Origin: Clostridiales bacterium
GTDB lineage: Bacteria; Bacillota; Clostridia; Lachnospirales; Lachnospiraceae
Assembly (NCBI GenBank): GCA_015655075.1
Contig: JAATFT010000050.1
Location: 1-42,570 of the forward strand
DNA length: 42,570 nucleotides
Reading direction: 5' to 3'
The notes below the pieces were generated by a model. The model was not told the origin of the DNA and searched no databases. It was given only the letters and a program-made list of their open reading frames with translations. Made by a program: the position numbers and the translations under genes. Shown one piece after another: positions 25,372 to 35,460 of this stretch. Positions within the stretch are counted from its first letter, which is position 1; the number at the start of each line of letters is the position of its first letter.

Positions 25372-26340
25372 CTAACTATACCTGACACGGGGATCCACAA
25401 CCGCATACAATATATCTGAAATTAACGTTCCTATTATGGTCAAAACCGCAATAAACATATTAAATCCCATTAAGTAAGGTATATCACCGCTTTGTACCGC
25501 TTTAATGGCAATGTTTCCAAGTCCTTCTAAAGAAAAGATGCCTTCTGTAATAACCGCGCCGGAAAACAAACCGGGAATCATATTCCCCACCATTGTCACA
25601 ATGGGAATTAAAGTATTGCGGAAAGCATGTTTTCCAATAACCTTGTACTCGGGAACACCTTTTGCCCTGGCGGTTCTTACATAATCTGCATTTAATACTT
25701 CCAGCATATTGGTGCGGACATATCTTAATAAGCCGCCTACACCGGTAACGACAAATACGGTAACCGGCAGAACTAAATGCTTCCCAATATCCGCTATTCT
25801 TGCCCAGCCTGTATAACCTGCTCTTGCATTAACCATGCCTGATAAAGGAAGAACTCCAAGGCCGATTGCAAAAATACGCTTCAGAATTGCGGCAAAAAAG
25901 AAAGAAGGCAGGGATATCCCTACTAATGCAACCGCAACAATAAAATAATCCGTCCTGGAATACTGTTTCCTGGCCGCTATTATCCCAAAGGGAATTGCCA
26001 ATAATATTTCAAACACCATGGCGCTAAACGCCAGAGTAAAGGTGATGGGTACATATCTCATAATAATTTCCGTTACCGGTTTCTGATACAGAAAAGAGAG
26101 CCCGAAATCACCTCTTAATGCGTCCCACAGCCAGTTTAAATATCCTTCGACAATGCCCTTATCCAATCCGTAAACTTCCCGCATCCGCTCCTGCATTTCA
26201 ACCGTAATATTGGGATTTCCTGCGGTAATGCTGGTCACATAATCCCCGGGAGTCAAGCGTCCGAGCAAATACAGCATAACGGATACACCAAACAATACGA
26301 TAATACTGATAAATAAACGTCTAACAATATACTGCCTCAT
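25372..26340 (-). CDS. oppB: Oligopeptide ABC transporter permease OppB (system 1)
   Basis: 322 residues of the DppB/OppB family: first helix RRLFISIIVLFGVSVMLYLL, the LTPGD motif near residue 30, an extracytoplasmic stretch YGLDKGIVEGYLNWLWD, an EAA-type loop (ARAKGVPEYKVIGKHAFRN), and a C-terminus ADPR-like VVDPRVRYS. It forms the membrane channel with OppC. The oppA gene lies upstream but 276 bp away because of a MITE insertion. Confidence 0.93.
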   Translation of the reverse strand: MRQYIVRRLFISIIVLFGVSVMLYLLGRLTPGDYVTSITAGNPNITVEMQERMREVYGLDKGIVEGYLNWLWDALRGDFGLSFLYQKPVTEIIMRYVPITFTLAFSAMVFEILLAIPFGIIAARKQYSRTDYFIVAVALVGISLPSFFFAAILKRIFAIGLGVLPLSGMVNARAGYTGWARIADIGKHLVLPVTVFVVTGVGGLLRYVRTNMLEVLNADYVRTARAKGVPEYKVIGKHAFRNTLIPIVTMVGNMIPGLFSGAVITEGIFSLEGLGNIAIKAVQSGDIPYLMGFNMFIAVLTIIGTLISDILYAVVDPRVRYS

Positions 26341-26389
26341 AACCTACTCTTTCCTTCCCTTATTCTATTCTATCGTTGGCGGAACTGCT

Positions 26390-26586
26390 ATATGGCAGTT
26401 AAAACGCTAGAGCGTGTCTGAAAAATCATTGCACCGTTCTGACCGCCCCACTTTGCGGTATTCTGTGTCGCAATTTTGGAAACGCAGCCCCCAACTACGC
26501 TCCCCAAATCGCTCCCTGCCTCCCACAAATTGGAGCTTCCAGCCCGTCACAAGCATTTTTCAAACACGCTCTAGTGCGACAGCCCC
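26390..26586. repeat. Family A half-element, interrupted by a family B element
   Basis: The flanks TATATGGCAGTTAAAA (near 26390) and TGCGACAGCCCC (26575-26586) match the right half of the family A repeat at 1520-1554. Here they are separated by the 168-bp family B element. This points to insertion of B into a pre-existing A copy. The left arm of A is not recognisable. Confidence 0.5.
26407..26574. mobile_element. MITE-like palindromic element, family B (168 bp, complete)
   Basis: The terminal inverted repeats read CTAGAGCGTGTCTGAAAAAT and CTAGAGCGTGTTTGAAAAAT, matching at 19 of 20 positions. It begins and ends with CTAG and carries no ORF. A second copy end is at positions 1-43. It sits between oppA and oppB of system 1, so it would lie in the mRNA of the operon or separate the two genes. 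Confidence 0.72.
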
Positions 26587-26616
26587 GTGATTCATTTATA
26601 AATTTCCATAGCTATT

Positions 26617-28674
26617 TTAATTTAATTCAAGCTTGTTAATTTCCTTTACATAATTCCAGAAGGTTGTTGTTGTTTCAGGAAGCGTATCCATATTAATCGT
26701 CGTGGTATTATAGATTTCCATATTCTTTCTTTGGTATACGGGCATGTATACCGCTGCGTCCATAATAAGATCCAGCTCCTGTGCAACAAGTTCGCATCTT
26801 TTATCAAAATCCACCGTTTTTAAAATTTCCGCCTGCAGCTTATCAATCTCATCACTGTAAAGGTGGACATTATTATCATTACCCTTACTTCCAAACATCT
26901 GCGTTAAGTCACAGTCTGTGGCATTAGACCAGGCCGCAACCCACATATCTAATTCTCCGGCATCCATCAGATCAAATAAGGTCGATGCATCTATATCCTG
27001 AATGATTAATTCAGCTCCCATGGACTGTAAATCATTCGCCATCTGTGTCAAAATTGGTGCCGAAGGATGATTCATGGTACCATCCCCCCCAATACCTATT
27101 GTAATTTTTAATTGTTCACCGTCTTTTGCAAGTTTACCGTTTGCATCCTTTGCATAACCCGCGGCTGTAAAATATTCAAGCGCCTTATCCGGATCATACC
27201 CGTAGAATTCTTTTGCATCATGAGGATACTCCGCAATGGTGGTTGACATAGGCCTTTCAATAACCTGGGCTAATTCCCCGTAATAGGATTCAACGGCGGG
27301 CGTTCTGTTCATTAGATGCATCAGACCTTTCCGTACATTTACATCGGGAATTTTCTCCGCATTGACGGCAATATATCCGTATCCCGGGTTATCGACCAAA
27401 GAATAAGCCATACCGGCGGATTCAAGCTGTTCAATAACCTCTTTTGAAGCGGAAGGATCCGTTATATCAATATCCCCGTTGATAACGGAATCAACCTGGT
27501 CGTCCTGGGAAACTACCTGGAATTTAACGGTGGGAATTTTAGGTATCTCATCCCAGAACAACGTATTGGCTTCCAGTGAGACAATATTGTCCTGATAACT
27601 TACGAATTTGTAAGGACCGCCGCCTAAAGGAGTACCGTTAAACGCTTTGATACCGTCCAGGCTGCCTTTAGAAAAATCCGCGCCGTAATAATGCTTCGGA
27701 ACGATGGGTATCCATGCAACCTGCTTATCGCCGGAGATATTAGGCGAATCAAATAATACAGTACAGGTATAATCGTCAACTCTTTTAATACCTGAAATTT
27801 CCGGAACATCCACACCATCCTCAAGGTTCCCCTTTATGTATTCTCCTTCCAATTTGTCCTGATAATAGGATTGGGGATCATAAGAGTCATGATATTTTGT
27901 ATATTCACAATCCACAAGCATTTCAAAGAGTTTTTCTTCGTCTTTTTCAATGCCGGTGGGATCATATCCTTCCTCCTTCAGGTAGCCGGCCCAGTCATAG
28001 CTGTCGATACCCTCCCACCATCCGTCCAGCTTGGTATCTCTTAAATAAGCTTTATAAGCTTCTTCGGAAATTTTATCAAGTGAATATTTATCCTCAACTT
28101 CTTTCGTAATTTTAGACAGCTGCTCGGAATAATCCGGCGTATCGTAATAGTAATCCTTCATACCTACGATATCAAGCGTTGAAAAGGTAGAAGAGCCGTC
28201 ATAAGTTGGATCTGAAATAACATAATAATAGAAAAGAACATCGTCAATAGTAACAGGTTCCCCATCGGAGAACTTCATATCCGGTTTAATCGATACTGTG
28301 TACTTAACCTGTGTATGCCCGTCTGCCGCAGGAATTTCTTCTGTTTCCACATGTCCTGCATCATCGATTAACGCGCCTTGGGGATCCAGCCAGGAAACGG
28401 TGGCAAATATCAGATCCGATACCTGACTGTCAAAGGCACTGAATGAAAACATCGGATTAAATACTCCATTAAAGGATGAAGTGCCGATAACCAAAGTATC
28501 GTATGTACCGGTGGCAACAACCTTGTCAGGCACCTGCGCAGTTCCTGCCGTGTTACCCGCATTGTCCGTTGTTTTTGCGTCGTTTGCCGTGTCGGCGGAA
28601 TCGTTATTTTTGCAGGCAGCTAACGATAATACCATACACAGAACGAGAAGCATTGACAGAATTTTCCTTTTCAT
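26617..28674 (-). CDS. oppA: Peptide-binding lipoprotein OppA (system 1)
   Basis: Extracellular substrate-binding protein of importer 1, family SBP_bac_5. 685 residues: lipoprotein signal MKRKILSMLLVLCMVLSLAAC with lipidated Cys21, a Thr/Asp linker, then the two-lobed domain (ISIKPDMKFSDGEPVTIDDV is the typical lobe-I signature). It is longer than common OppA (about 550) because of an insertion around 150-290 rich in Tyr/Asp/Glu with a YKAYLRDT stretch. The ligand is unknown. GGAGG precedes the ATG. Long untranslated upstream DNA suggests regulated expression. Confidence 0.92.
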   Translation of the reverse strand: MKRKILSMLLVLCMVLSLAACKNNDSADTANDAKTTDNAGNTAGTAQVPDKVVATGTYDTLVIGTSSFNGVFNPMFSFSAFDSQVSDLIFATVSWLDPQGALIDDAGHVETEEIPAADGHTQVKYTVSIKPDMKFSDGEPVTIDDVLFYYYVISDPTYDGSSTFSTLDIVGMKDYYYDTPDYSEQLSKITKEVEDKYSLDKISEEAYKAYLRDTKLDGWWEGIDSYDWAGYLKEEGYDPTGIEKDEEKLFEMLVDCEYTKYHDSYDPQSYYQDKLEGEYIKGNLEDGVDVPEISGIKRVDDYTCTVLFDSPNISGDKQVAWIPIVPKHYYGADFSKGSLDGIKAFNGTPLGGGPYKFVSYQDNIVSLEANTLFWDEIPKIPTVKFQVVSQDDQVDSVINGDIDITDPSASKEVIEQLESAGMAYSLVDNPGYGYIAVNAEKIPDVNVRKGLMHLMNRTPAVESYYGELAQVIERPMSTTIAEYPHDAKEFYGYDPDKALEYFTAAGYAKDANGKLAKDGEQLKITIGIGGDGTMNHPSAPILTQMANDLQSMGAELIIQDIDASTLFDLMDAGELDMWVAAWSNATDCDLTQMFGSKGNDNNVHLYSDEIDKLQAEILKTVDFDKRCELVAQELDLIMDAAVYMPVYQRKNMEIYNTTTINMDTLPETTTTFWNYVKEINKLELN

Positions 28675-29565
28675 ATATAACCTCCATTTTATTAATTTTA
28701 TTCACCTAGGACAAACATCTCTGTTGATAGAAAGATAATGAAAAAGACTCTTGGCGCAGGTAATATTTTATTTATTCTTCCTGTACGCCTACAAGCCTCA
28801 TCGCTCTCTCCATAATTAAATAATAATATTTTTTAGAATGTTTCCTAAAATGGCATTTCGCTTTCCTCTGATAGAAAGATATACTCTCAGAATTAATATG
28901 TATTATATTATCCTTGTTTATAATTAGTAATATGCCCCATTTTTTCAAAATGCTATATCGCTATAGGATTACTATACAATTATATATTTCTTATGTATAT
29001 ATATAGATAATTATGCCTTTTCTTAATAAATAATTTCTTTTTCGTCTCTCCTGCACATACGAAATCCGTCTGTAACAGACTCAACCAACCGTATCCTTTC
29101 ATATCAGCTTTTATATAATATATTAATACTATATTTTTTGTATCACAAAACTACTATATTAAATTATTGTATATTTTGTATAAACTGAAAGAACTTATTT
29201 CAATATACCGGACCCTATTTAGAGCGGATGAGGGGATATTTACTTTCGCAGCATTTATTATAATTATTTTAAAAAAAGCTGGAGGAATAATGGCTTTGCT
29301 ACATACTTTATCATAATGAGAAGGTTACTTGAAACATAATTATGTTTACACAGTGATTTTTATTGTTGTGAGGGTATAAATAAAAAGAGAAAGCAGAAAA
29401 GACAACGATCTATAGCAAGCACCTAACAACAGACCCGCCATGTTAAATAAAACCTGCTATAACACTTGAAAGTTCCTAACTTGATGAAACCAGCTTTTGA
29501 GACTTTTATACGCAAAACACCCATCATACAAGATAGGTATTTTGCGTATAATACTTACCAATATT
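28675..29565. promoter_or_regulatory. Long A/T-rich region upstream of oppA system 1
   Basis: 890 bp without a convincing gene. It holds a 13-bp direct repeat TGATAGAAAGATA (28725-28737 and 28869-28881), possible regulator sites for the adjacent oppA gene. It also holds a perfect 12-bp stem TTATACGCAAAA/TTTTGCGTATAA (29506-29517, 29540-29551) just after the stop of the system 2 binding protein. No clear -35/-10 pair for oppA was found by eye. Confidence 0.35.
29506..29551 (-). terminator. Stem-loop after the system 2 opp operon
   Basis: Twelve-base perfect arms (TTATACGCAAAA and TTTTGCGTATAA), extended after one mismatch by ACC/GGT, close around a loop of about 14 bases. It starts 15 bases after the stop of the last gene of the operon. 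The usual U-tract is missing, so it may protect the mRNA 3' end rather than stop the polymerase. Confidence 0.4.
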
Positions 29566-31422
29566 TTATTTCTTTACCGTATCCTCTGCGGTTAATTCAA
29601 TTAAATGCAGGGTTTGCTTTATATCGGGAGAAACAATACTATAATTTTTAACCCGGTTATTCACTGCTTCAATAGCAATTCTCCACATGGTAGGTATTGC
29701 AGGTGCTTCGTCAAAAAACTGCTGCTGCCATTCATGATATCTCTGAATCAGGAACTCATTGTCCCATCCCTTGTCGGAAGAAATATCCTTTATAATAGCA
29801 TCAAAGGTATCGCTTGTATATCTGGTATAGTTGGCCGGTGAGCTATGGCCCCAAAGAGCAGCCGGATTGGGATCATAACCGGTCTTCCACGCCCCGTCAT
29901 ACATATCCATTGCGGGATCATCCCCTTCCACCGCATCATAAAACGCATTAAACTCCGTAAGACGGCCGTTGTACAATTCAACTCTTAAGCCTACCTCCGC
30001 CCAGTTCTGGATTTTAAACTGAGCATAGGTTTCCGCGTTTTCCCCTTCCATGGCAGCCCAGGTAACGGTAAACTGCTCGCCGTCCGGATTCTCACGGTAA
30101 CCGTCCCCGTCCACGTCAATATAGCCGGCTTCGTCTAACAGCGCCCTGGCCTTTTCGGGATCGTAATAATAACCGGTCAGGTCTTTATTCTGATAGGCTG
30201 CATGCCTTGGGGTAATAACGGAGGTAGCCAGGAAACGCAGCCCGCCGTACAGCTCTTTGGCAAGGGTATCGTTGTCAACCGCGTATCCGATTGCCTGACG
30301 CAGTTTTACATCGGCCATTTTTGAATTCGGATCGTAGACATTCTGATTCTTATCCGCATCCCATTTGCCAAGCTTAAAACCGGTATAGTTAAATGAGGTT
30401 TCTACATTTCCGATATATTGAAAATTAGTCGGGTCGGTATAGTCGGGATATTGCTGCGTACTGAATTCCGCCTTGTCAAATTGTCCTTCCTCCATTGCGG
30501 CGGGAACCAGCTCCGGTTTTATAACCGTAACCACAACGCCGTCCAATTTAGGTTTCCCCATCCAATAATCATCGAATCTTTCGTATTCCACCGATTCACC
30601 CGGCACCACGTTCTTAACCTTATACGGTCCGAAACCAATGGGTTTTAATCTTGATTTTTCATCCGCCGCCATATCCTTTACCGCAATTCCTTCATAATAA
30701 TGTCTTGGTATGGGATGGGTCCAGAAACCGCCGACTAATATGGACGGGTAAAAATCTTTAAAATGGATGGTCAGCGTCATTTTATCGTCAGATAATTCCA
30801 GTCCCGAAATAGAATCGGCGGTACCGCTGTGATATTCTTCCGCTCCCACCACATTCATTTCAGACTCGCCGTAGCGGATTCCCTCATAATCTTTACTGCA
30901 AATAACTTCATATGCAAAAACCAGATCATCTAAGGTAACCGGCTCGTCGTCATGCCACTTAACTCCGTCACGCATATGAAGAGTTATGGTTTTGGCCTCC
31001 GTATCGTACTCATAGGTTGCAGCACCGTCCTGATCCGCAACAAAGTTTTCATCATAACTGATAATAGACTCCGTAAACCAGGTCAAAAGCTGGTTATCAT
31101 AACTATCTTCATAAAAGACCGGATTTAATATGCCGGCAAAGGCAGATGAGGTCACTAAAGCAACCTTTAATACACCGCCTTCTATGCCGGGATCATTATT
31201 TACTGTCTCAAGAGGAAATTTAGACGCAGCATCCTCCGTGGCAGACGTAGATTCTGCTGTTTCTCCCTCACCGTCTGCTGCTTTCCCATCCGTTCCCTGG
31301 TCAGCATCCGTAACATTCTCAATTCCTCTTGTTTCATTTGTATCCTTGTTCTTCGCGCAGCCGCCGAAAGTAGAAATTATCAGCACGGCTGTCAAAAACA
31401 GAACTAAAATTTTCTTCATCAT
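29566..31422 (-). CDS. Peptide-binding lipoprotein (system 2)
   Basis: SBP_bac_5 family binding protein of importer 2. 618 residues: signal peptide MMKKILVLFLTAVLIISTFGGC with a lipobox-like FGGC, an acidic Gly/Asp/Glu/Thr linker up to about 70, then the binding domain with ITLHMRDGVKWHDDEPVTLDDLVFAYE. The C-terminal part carries WRIAIEAVNNRVKNY. Only moderate similarity to the system 1 protein is seen by eye, so the two probably bind different ligands. It is the last gene of its operon, 30 bp after the permease gene. Confidence 0.92.
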   Translation of the reverse strand: MMKKILVLFLTAVLIISTFGGCAKNKDTNETRGIENVTDADQGTDGKAADGEGETAESTSATEDAASKFPLETVNNDPGIEGGVLKVALVTSSAFAGILNPVFYEDSYDNQLLTWFTESIISYDENFVADQDGAATYEYDTEAKTITLHMRDGVKWHDDEPVTLDDLVFAYEVICSKDYEGIRYGESEMNVVGAEEYHSGTADSISGLELSDDKMTLTIHFKDFYPSILVGGFWTHPIPRHYYEGIAVKDMAADEKSRLKPIGFGPYKVKNVVPGESVEYERFDDYWMGKPKLDGVVVTVIKPELVPAAMEEGQFDKAEFSTQQYPDYTDPTNFQYIGNVETSFNYTGFKLGKWDADKNQNVYDPNSKMADVKLRQAIGYAVDNDTLAKELYGGLRFLATSVITPRHAAYQNKDLTGYYYDPEKARALLDEAGYIDVDGDGYRENPDGEQFTVTWAAMEGENAETYAQFKIQNWAEVGLRVELYNGRLTEFNAFYDAVEGDDPAMDMYDGAWKTGYDPNPAALWGHSSPANYTRYTSDTFDAIIKDISSDKGWDNEFLIQRYHEWQQQFFDEAPAIPTMWRIAIEAVNNRVKNYSIVSPDIKQTLHLIELTAEDTVKK

Positions 31423-31452
31423 ACTCGCCTTCTTTCCTGTTTTTTATTAAAC

Positions 31453-32367
31453 TTAAGTTACTCTTTGTTTTGCGTCGGCCGCACGTTTAATGGCCTGACC
31501 GACAAAATTTATACATAACATCATTACTACAATAAGTAATGCTGCAGGTATCCACTGCCACGGTCTGTTCTGCATATTTTCCGGTACGGAGGCATAACTG
31601 ATTAAGGTGCCCAGACTCGGCGTGCTGAAAGGAAGCCCGAATCCTAAAAAAGTCAGCCCTGTTTCAAGTCCCATATTACCGGCCAGATTCAGCGTGAGAT
31701 TGACAATAATAATAGAAGCAATATTGGGAAGCACTTCCCTGAACATAATGGCAAGGTTACTGGTTCCTAAGGTTTTTGAAGCCTGAACATAATCCAGATT
31801 ACTCTGCTGCAGCGTCTTGGCACGCACCAGCCTGGCTATTCCGTTCCAGTTAAAAGCCGTCATGACCAAAATAAATGTAGTAACGTTATACTTTGGAATT
31901 AAAGAAATAATAACAATGATAATCATCAGATTCGGCAGCATGGCTAAAAAATCCAGAATACGCATGATAATGTTGTCCACCATACCTGCAAAAAAACCGG
32001 CTGCCATACCTACCAGAATTCCTATTACTCCGCAAAATACGGTAACGCCAAAAGCAATCAGAAAGGAATTCCTGGCTCCTAAAAACAGCTGTCCCACCAT
32101 ATCACGCCCTGCACTGTCCGTGCCTAATATAAACTTACCGGAAGGCGCTTTGTTTATCTGGGATAAATTTATCTTGGTTGAGGTGCCCGGATCAACGAAG
32201 GAAGCCCCCGCAAATACCGTAATAATAATAATAACCAGTAAGATAAAGGAAGCTAAAGCAAATTTATCATGTGAAATTTCTGTCCATATCAATCTGGCAA
32301 AGGAAGGAGGACAGCTGACTGTTTCTTTATTTTCCGAATTTACTGCCTTTCGCTTTAATTTATCCAT
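31453..32367 (-). CDS. Oligopeptide ABC transporter permease OppC-type (system 2)
   Basis: 304 residues. One helix (about 34-56), the HxxGTDxxGRD-type element here as FILGTDSAGRDMVGQLFLGA, four to five more helices, the EAA loop SKTLGTSNLAIMFREVLPN and the end FVGQAIKRAADAKQRVT. The ATG at 32367 is preceded by GGAGAG; a longer frame to 32412 would need TTG and overlap the OppB gene. It follows OppB by 19 bp. Confidence 0.9.
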   Translation of the reverse strand: MDKLKRKAVNSENKETVSCPPSFARLIWTEISHDKFALASFILLVIIIITVFAGASFVDPGTSTKINLSQINKAPSGKFILGTDSAGRDMVGQLFLGARNSFLIAFGVTVFCGVIGILVGMAAGFFAGMVDNIIMRILDFLAMLPNLMIIIVIISLIPKYNVTTFILVMTAFNWNGIARLVRAKTLQQSNLDYVQASKTLGTSNLAIMFREVLPNIASIIIVNLTLNLAGNMGLETGLTFLGFGLPFSTPSLGTLISYASVPENMQNRPWQWIPAALLIVVMMLCINFVGQAIKRAADAKQRVT

Positions 32368-32386
32368 GAAATCAACTCTCCTTCTC

Positions 32387-33349
32387 TTATTTAATCCTGA
32401 TTCTGGGATCAACGGCAGACATAATAATATCGGATAAAAGGGTACCTAAAACTGTCAGTACCGCAAATAAAATTATTAATGCATTTACTACGGCATAATC
32501 CCTCCGCTGGATGGATTCCAAAAAAAGCTTGCCCATGCCGGGATAGGAAAAGACATTTTCAATAAAAATGGAACCGCCCAGTAATGAGGCAATATCACCT
32601 CCCATAAAAGACGCAACCGGCAATAATGCATTGCGCAAAATATGTCTGGAATAAATCTTATTCTCAGGTACCCCTTTGGAGCGTGCCGTTATTACAAAAT
32701 CCGAATTTTTATAATCAATAATTTCGCTCCTTAAATACTGGATAATGCTTACCGTGTACAATAAAGCCCCCGTCAGCGCCGGCAGGAACATATGATATAG
32801 CTTATCCCAGTAATAAGGAATGGTACCTGCCAGATATTTTACATCCACGCTTCCCCCCACAGGAAACCACTTAAATTTAAATGAAAAAACAAAAATATTA
32901 ATTAATCCAAACACAACCGAGGGCATTGCTAAAGCAAAGAAAGTATAAAATACAATTATTTTATCCGGCAGTTTTTCATGGTAACGGCCGGAGATAACTC
33001 CTAACGTTATACCAATAATATAATTTAAAACCGTAGTAATTAAAGCAAGCCAGAACGTATTGACGGCACGCTGCCCGATCAGCCGGGTAACAGGCAGTTT
33101 ATATGCCGTACTTTCCCCTAAGTCTCCCTTCATGATATTTTTAATCCAATTGATGTACTTTATGTACCAGGGATCATAATATCCCCACTGCTGGCGCAGC
33201 TCTTCCAGTCTTGCCGGTGAAACGTTGGGATCAATTTTACCCGTTAAAGCATCTCCCGGCATGAAATTGGCAAGTATAAAGACTAATAAGCTTATTAAAA
33301 ATACCTGTGGGATTAATATCAAAATTCTTCTTATTATTGTTTTCCACAT
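32387..33349 (-). CDS. Oligopeptide ABC transporter permease OppB-type (system 2)
   Basis: 320 residues of the OppB/DppB family: first helix RRILILIPQVFLISLLVFIL, the MPGD motif (family LxPGD), six helices, the EAA loop ARSKGVPENKIYSRHILRN, and SAVDPRIRIK at the end. In this operon the ATPases come first and OppB follows OppF by 14 bp. This reversed gene order distinguishes it from system 1. Confidence 0.92.
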   Translation of the reverse strand: MWKTIIRRILILIPQVFLISLLVFILANFMPGDALTGKIDPNVSPARLEELRQQWGYYDPWYIKYINWIKNIMKGDLGESTAYKLPVTRLIGQRAVNTFWLALITTVLNYIIGITLGVISGRYHEKLPDKIIVFYTFFALAMPSVVFGLINIFVFSFKFKWFPVGGSVDVKYLAGTIPYYWDKLYHMFLPALTGALLYTVSIIQYLRSEIIDYKNSDFVITARSKGVPENKIYSRHILRNALLPVASFMGGDIASLLGGSIFIENVFSYPGMGKLFLESIQRRDYAVVNALIILFAVLTVLGTLLSDIIMSAVDPRIRIK

Positions 33350-33363
33350 ATATTTCTCACTTT

Positions 33364-34290
33364 CTATGGTAAAGCGACATAATGGCTGTCACCTATTTTC
33401 TTCAAATCATAGACTGAATTTTCCGAATTATAATACTCACGGTATCTTTGTTCATAATCTGCCGCTACTTTATCCCTGAACCTTTCCGTTTTTCTCCGGT
33501 TGACCGGATCCATGTCCGGAATAGCCGCAATTAAACGCTTTGTATAAATATGTACGGGGTTATTATATATCTGTTCCCTGCTCCCCTGTTCCACAAAACG
33601 CCCTTTATGCATAATTGCTATGTTGGTACACATATGTTTTACAACTCCTAAATCATGGCTGACAAAAAGATAGGCTAATTTAAAATGCTGCTGGATATCT
33701 TTCATAAAATTTAAGATCTGCGCCTGGACGGATAAATCCAGAGCGGAAACCGGTTCATCCGCTATAATCAGTTTAGGCTTTAAAGCCATTGCCCTTGCTA
33801 TTCCGATTCTCTGGCGCTGTCCGCCGGAAAATTCATAGGGATATTTAACAGCCGTTTCCGGAGAAAGACCCACAATATCCAACAATTCATCCACTCTTTT
33901 TCGTTCCTCGCCGGATGTCAGCTTTTCAAAATTACGTAAGGGTTCCCCAATAATGTCCAGAACTCTCTTTTTAGGATTTAAGGAAGAATAAGCATCCTGA
34001 AATATCATCTGTACGCCTCTGCGGTAAGGAGACCGGTTTTTGCCTATATATTTTGTAATATCTTCTCCTTCAAAAAAGATCTGCCCCTGTGTACTTCTGA
34101 CCAAACCTACGATAGCTTTACCGGTAGTACTCTTTCCGGAACCGGATTCACCTACCAGTCCAAAGGTCTCACCTTTCTCGATGGAAAAGGCAATACCGTC
34201 AACTGCTTTCACATAATCTTGTGTGCGTCCTAAAATCCCGCCCCGGATTGGATAATGAACTTTTAAATCTTTTACCTCAAGTAATGGCAC
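33364..34290 (-). CDS. Oligopeptide ABC transporter ATP-binding protein OppF-type (system 2)
   Basis: 308 residues from the GTG at 34290 (AAAGGAG 10 bases upstream), starting PLLEVKDLKVHYPIRGG as usual for OppF. Walker A is GESGSGKST, signature LSGGQRQRIGIA (with F before SGG), Walker B KLIIADEPVSALD and H-loop SHDLGVVKH. An in-frame extension to 34410 is open but has no OppF-like content. The C-terminus ends in a charged tail (RFRDKVAADYEQRYREYY) in place of the cysteine-bearing oligo_HPY region. Confidence 0.88.
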   Translation of the reverse strand: MPLLEVKDLKVHYPIRGGILGRTQDYVKAVDGIAFSIEKGETFGLVGESGSGKSTTGKAIVGLVRSTQGQIFFEGEDITKYIGKNRSPYRRGVQMIFQDAYSSLNPKKRVLDIIGEPLRNFEKLTSGEERKRVDELLDIVGLSPETAVKYPYEFSGGQRQRIGIARAMALKPKLIIADEPVSALDLSVQAQILNFMKDIQQHFKLAYLFVSHDLGVVKHMCTNIAIMHKGRFVEQGSREQIYNNPVHIYTKRLIAAIPDMDPVNRRKTERFRDKVAADYEQRYREYYNSENSVYDLKKIGDSHYVALP

Positions 34291-34464
34291 TCTTACCTCT
34301 CCTTTTTCTATTTGAGCACTCTCGGGAACTCCCCTGTACGCATCTTTGCGGCTGATTTTACGCCGGCTACACACAAATTTAATCAACGTACGCCTCATAA
34401 ATTTGTGCATATCTGAAAAAAAATCATCTCATAAATCTGCATACAAAGAGTTTCCGAGAGTACT

Positions 34465-35460
34465 CTATTTGAATTTAAAATTTTTATAGCAGGAACATAA
34501 TACAAAATGTCCCGGCTTCACTTCATGATACCTGGGCTCTTCTTCATGGAATGATAAGGGAATCCATGGAATACGCGGTGAAAAACGACAGCCTTTCCGA
34601 TTCAGCTTCAAAAGAGAGGGAACCATGCCCCGTATTACATGCAGACGTTCTTTTCCGGAATCAGCCGGTGATACACCCGGTACGGAAGCCAAAAGGGAAC
34701 GGGTATAGGGATGCAGAGGATTTGCAAATATTTCATACACATCAGCTGTTTCCACAATCTGCCCCGCATACATGACTGCAACTTTGTCGGCCATTTCCGC
34801 AACAACTCCCAGGTCATGGGTTATCAATATAATACCCGATTTCATTTCTTTCTGAAGTTTTTTCAGCAGCTCCAATATTTGAGCCTGTATGGTCACATCC
34901 AAAGCAGTAGTGGGTTCATCCGCAATGACCAGAGAAGGTTTGCAGGCTAAAGCTATGGCAATCATGGCACGCTGTCTCATACCGCCGGAAAGTTCATGCG
35001 GAAACTGCTCGTAGGTCAGGGCAGGAGACGGAATTCCCACCCCCTCTAACAATTCCATGGCACGGTCTTGTTTTTCTTCCCTGCTTAATGACATATGAAA
35101 AGAAAGGCTTTCTTCTATCTGTGCTCCGATTTTCATGAGAGGATTCAACGCGGTAAGCGGATCCTGGAATATCATCCCGATATCCCTGCCCCGGATACTG
35201 TTAAGCTCACTTAAACGCAAAGTCAGCAGATCCTTATTTTTAAAATAAATATTACCTTCAATTTTTGTATTGATTTTATTATGTAAATTCATAATTGACA
35301 GAGCCAGTGCACTTTTTCCACAGCCTGACTCTCCGACAATGGCAAAGACTTCATTTTCCCTTACAGACAGGGAGACACCATCGACCGCCGCATAATATTC
35401 ACCATTTATACGAAACGATGTAACAAGATTGCTAATCTGAAGCAATTCCTTATTTATCAT
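34465..35460 (-). CDS. Oligopeptide ABC transporter ATP-binding protein OppD-type (system 2)
   Basis: 331 residues; first gene of operon 2. Walker A GESGCGKS, signature [14 protein letters not shown], Walker [14 protein letters not shown]-loop THDLGVVAE. In the C-terminal oligo_HPY segment the usual GCxFxxRCPxAxxxC is altered to [15 protein letters not shown], so the second cysteine is replaced by Ile; two cysteines (CSC) occur only at the extreme end. The start at 35460 has GAGGGTGGG in front. The 174-bp stretch to OppF carries no other gene. Confidence 0.9.
   Translation of the reverse strand: MINKELLQISNLVTSFRINGEYYAAVDGVSLSVRENEVFAIVGESGCGKSALALSIMNLHNKINTKIEGNIYFKNKDLLTLRLSELNSIRGRDIGMIFQDPLTALNPLMKIGAQIEESLSFHMSLSREEKQDRAMELLEGVGIPSPALTYEQFPHELSGGMRQRAMIAIALACKPSLVIADEPTTALDVTIQAQILELLKKLQKEMKSGIILITHDLGVVAEMADKVAVMYAGQIVETADVYEIFANPLHPYTRSLLASVPGVSPADSGKERLHVIRGMVPSLLKLNRKGCRFSPRIPWIPLSFHEEEPRYHEVKPGHFVLCSCYKNFKFK

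Noticed and set aside
31817..32437. 206-residue plus-strand ORF opposite the system 2 permease genes
   Set aside because: It is the antisense shadow of membrane-protein codons, overlapping two well-supported genes; no ribosome site or family match.
34291..34410. N-terminal extension of the system 2 OppF frame
   Set aside because: It has no similarity to OppF, no ribosome site at 34410, and the GTG at 34290 has AAAGGAG and the typical PLLEVKDLKV beginning.
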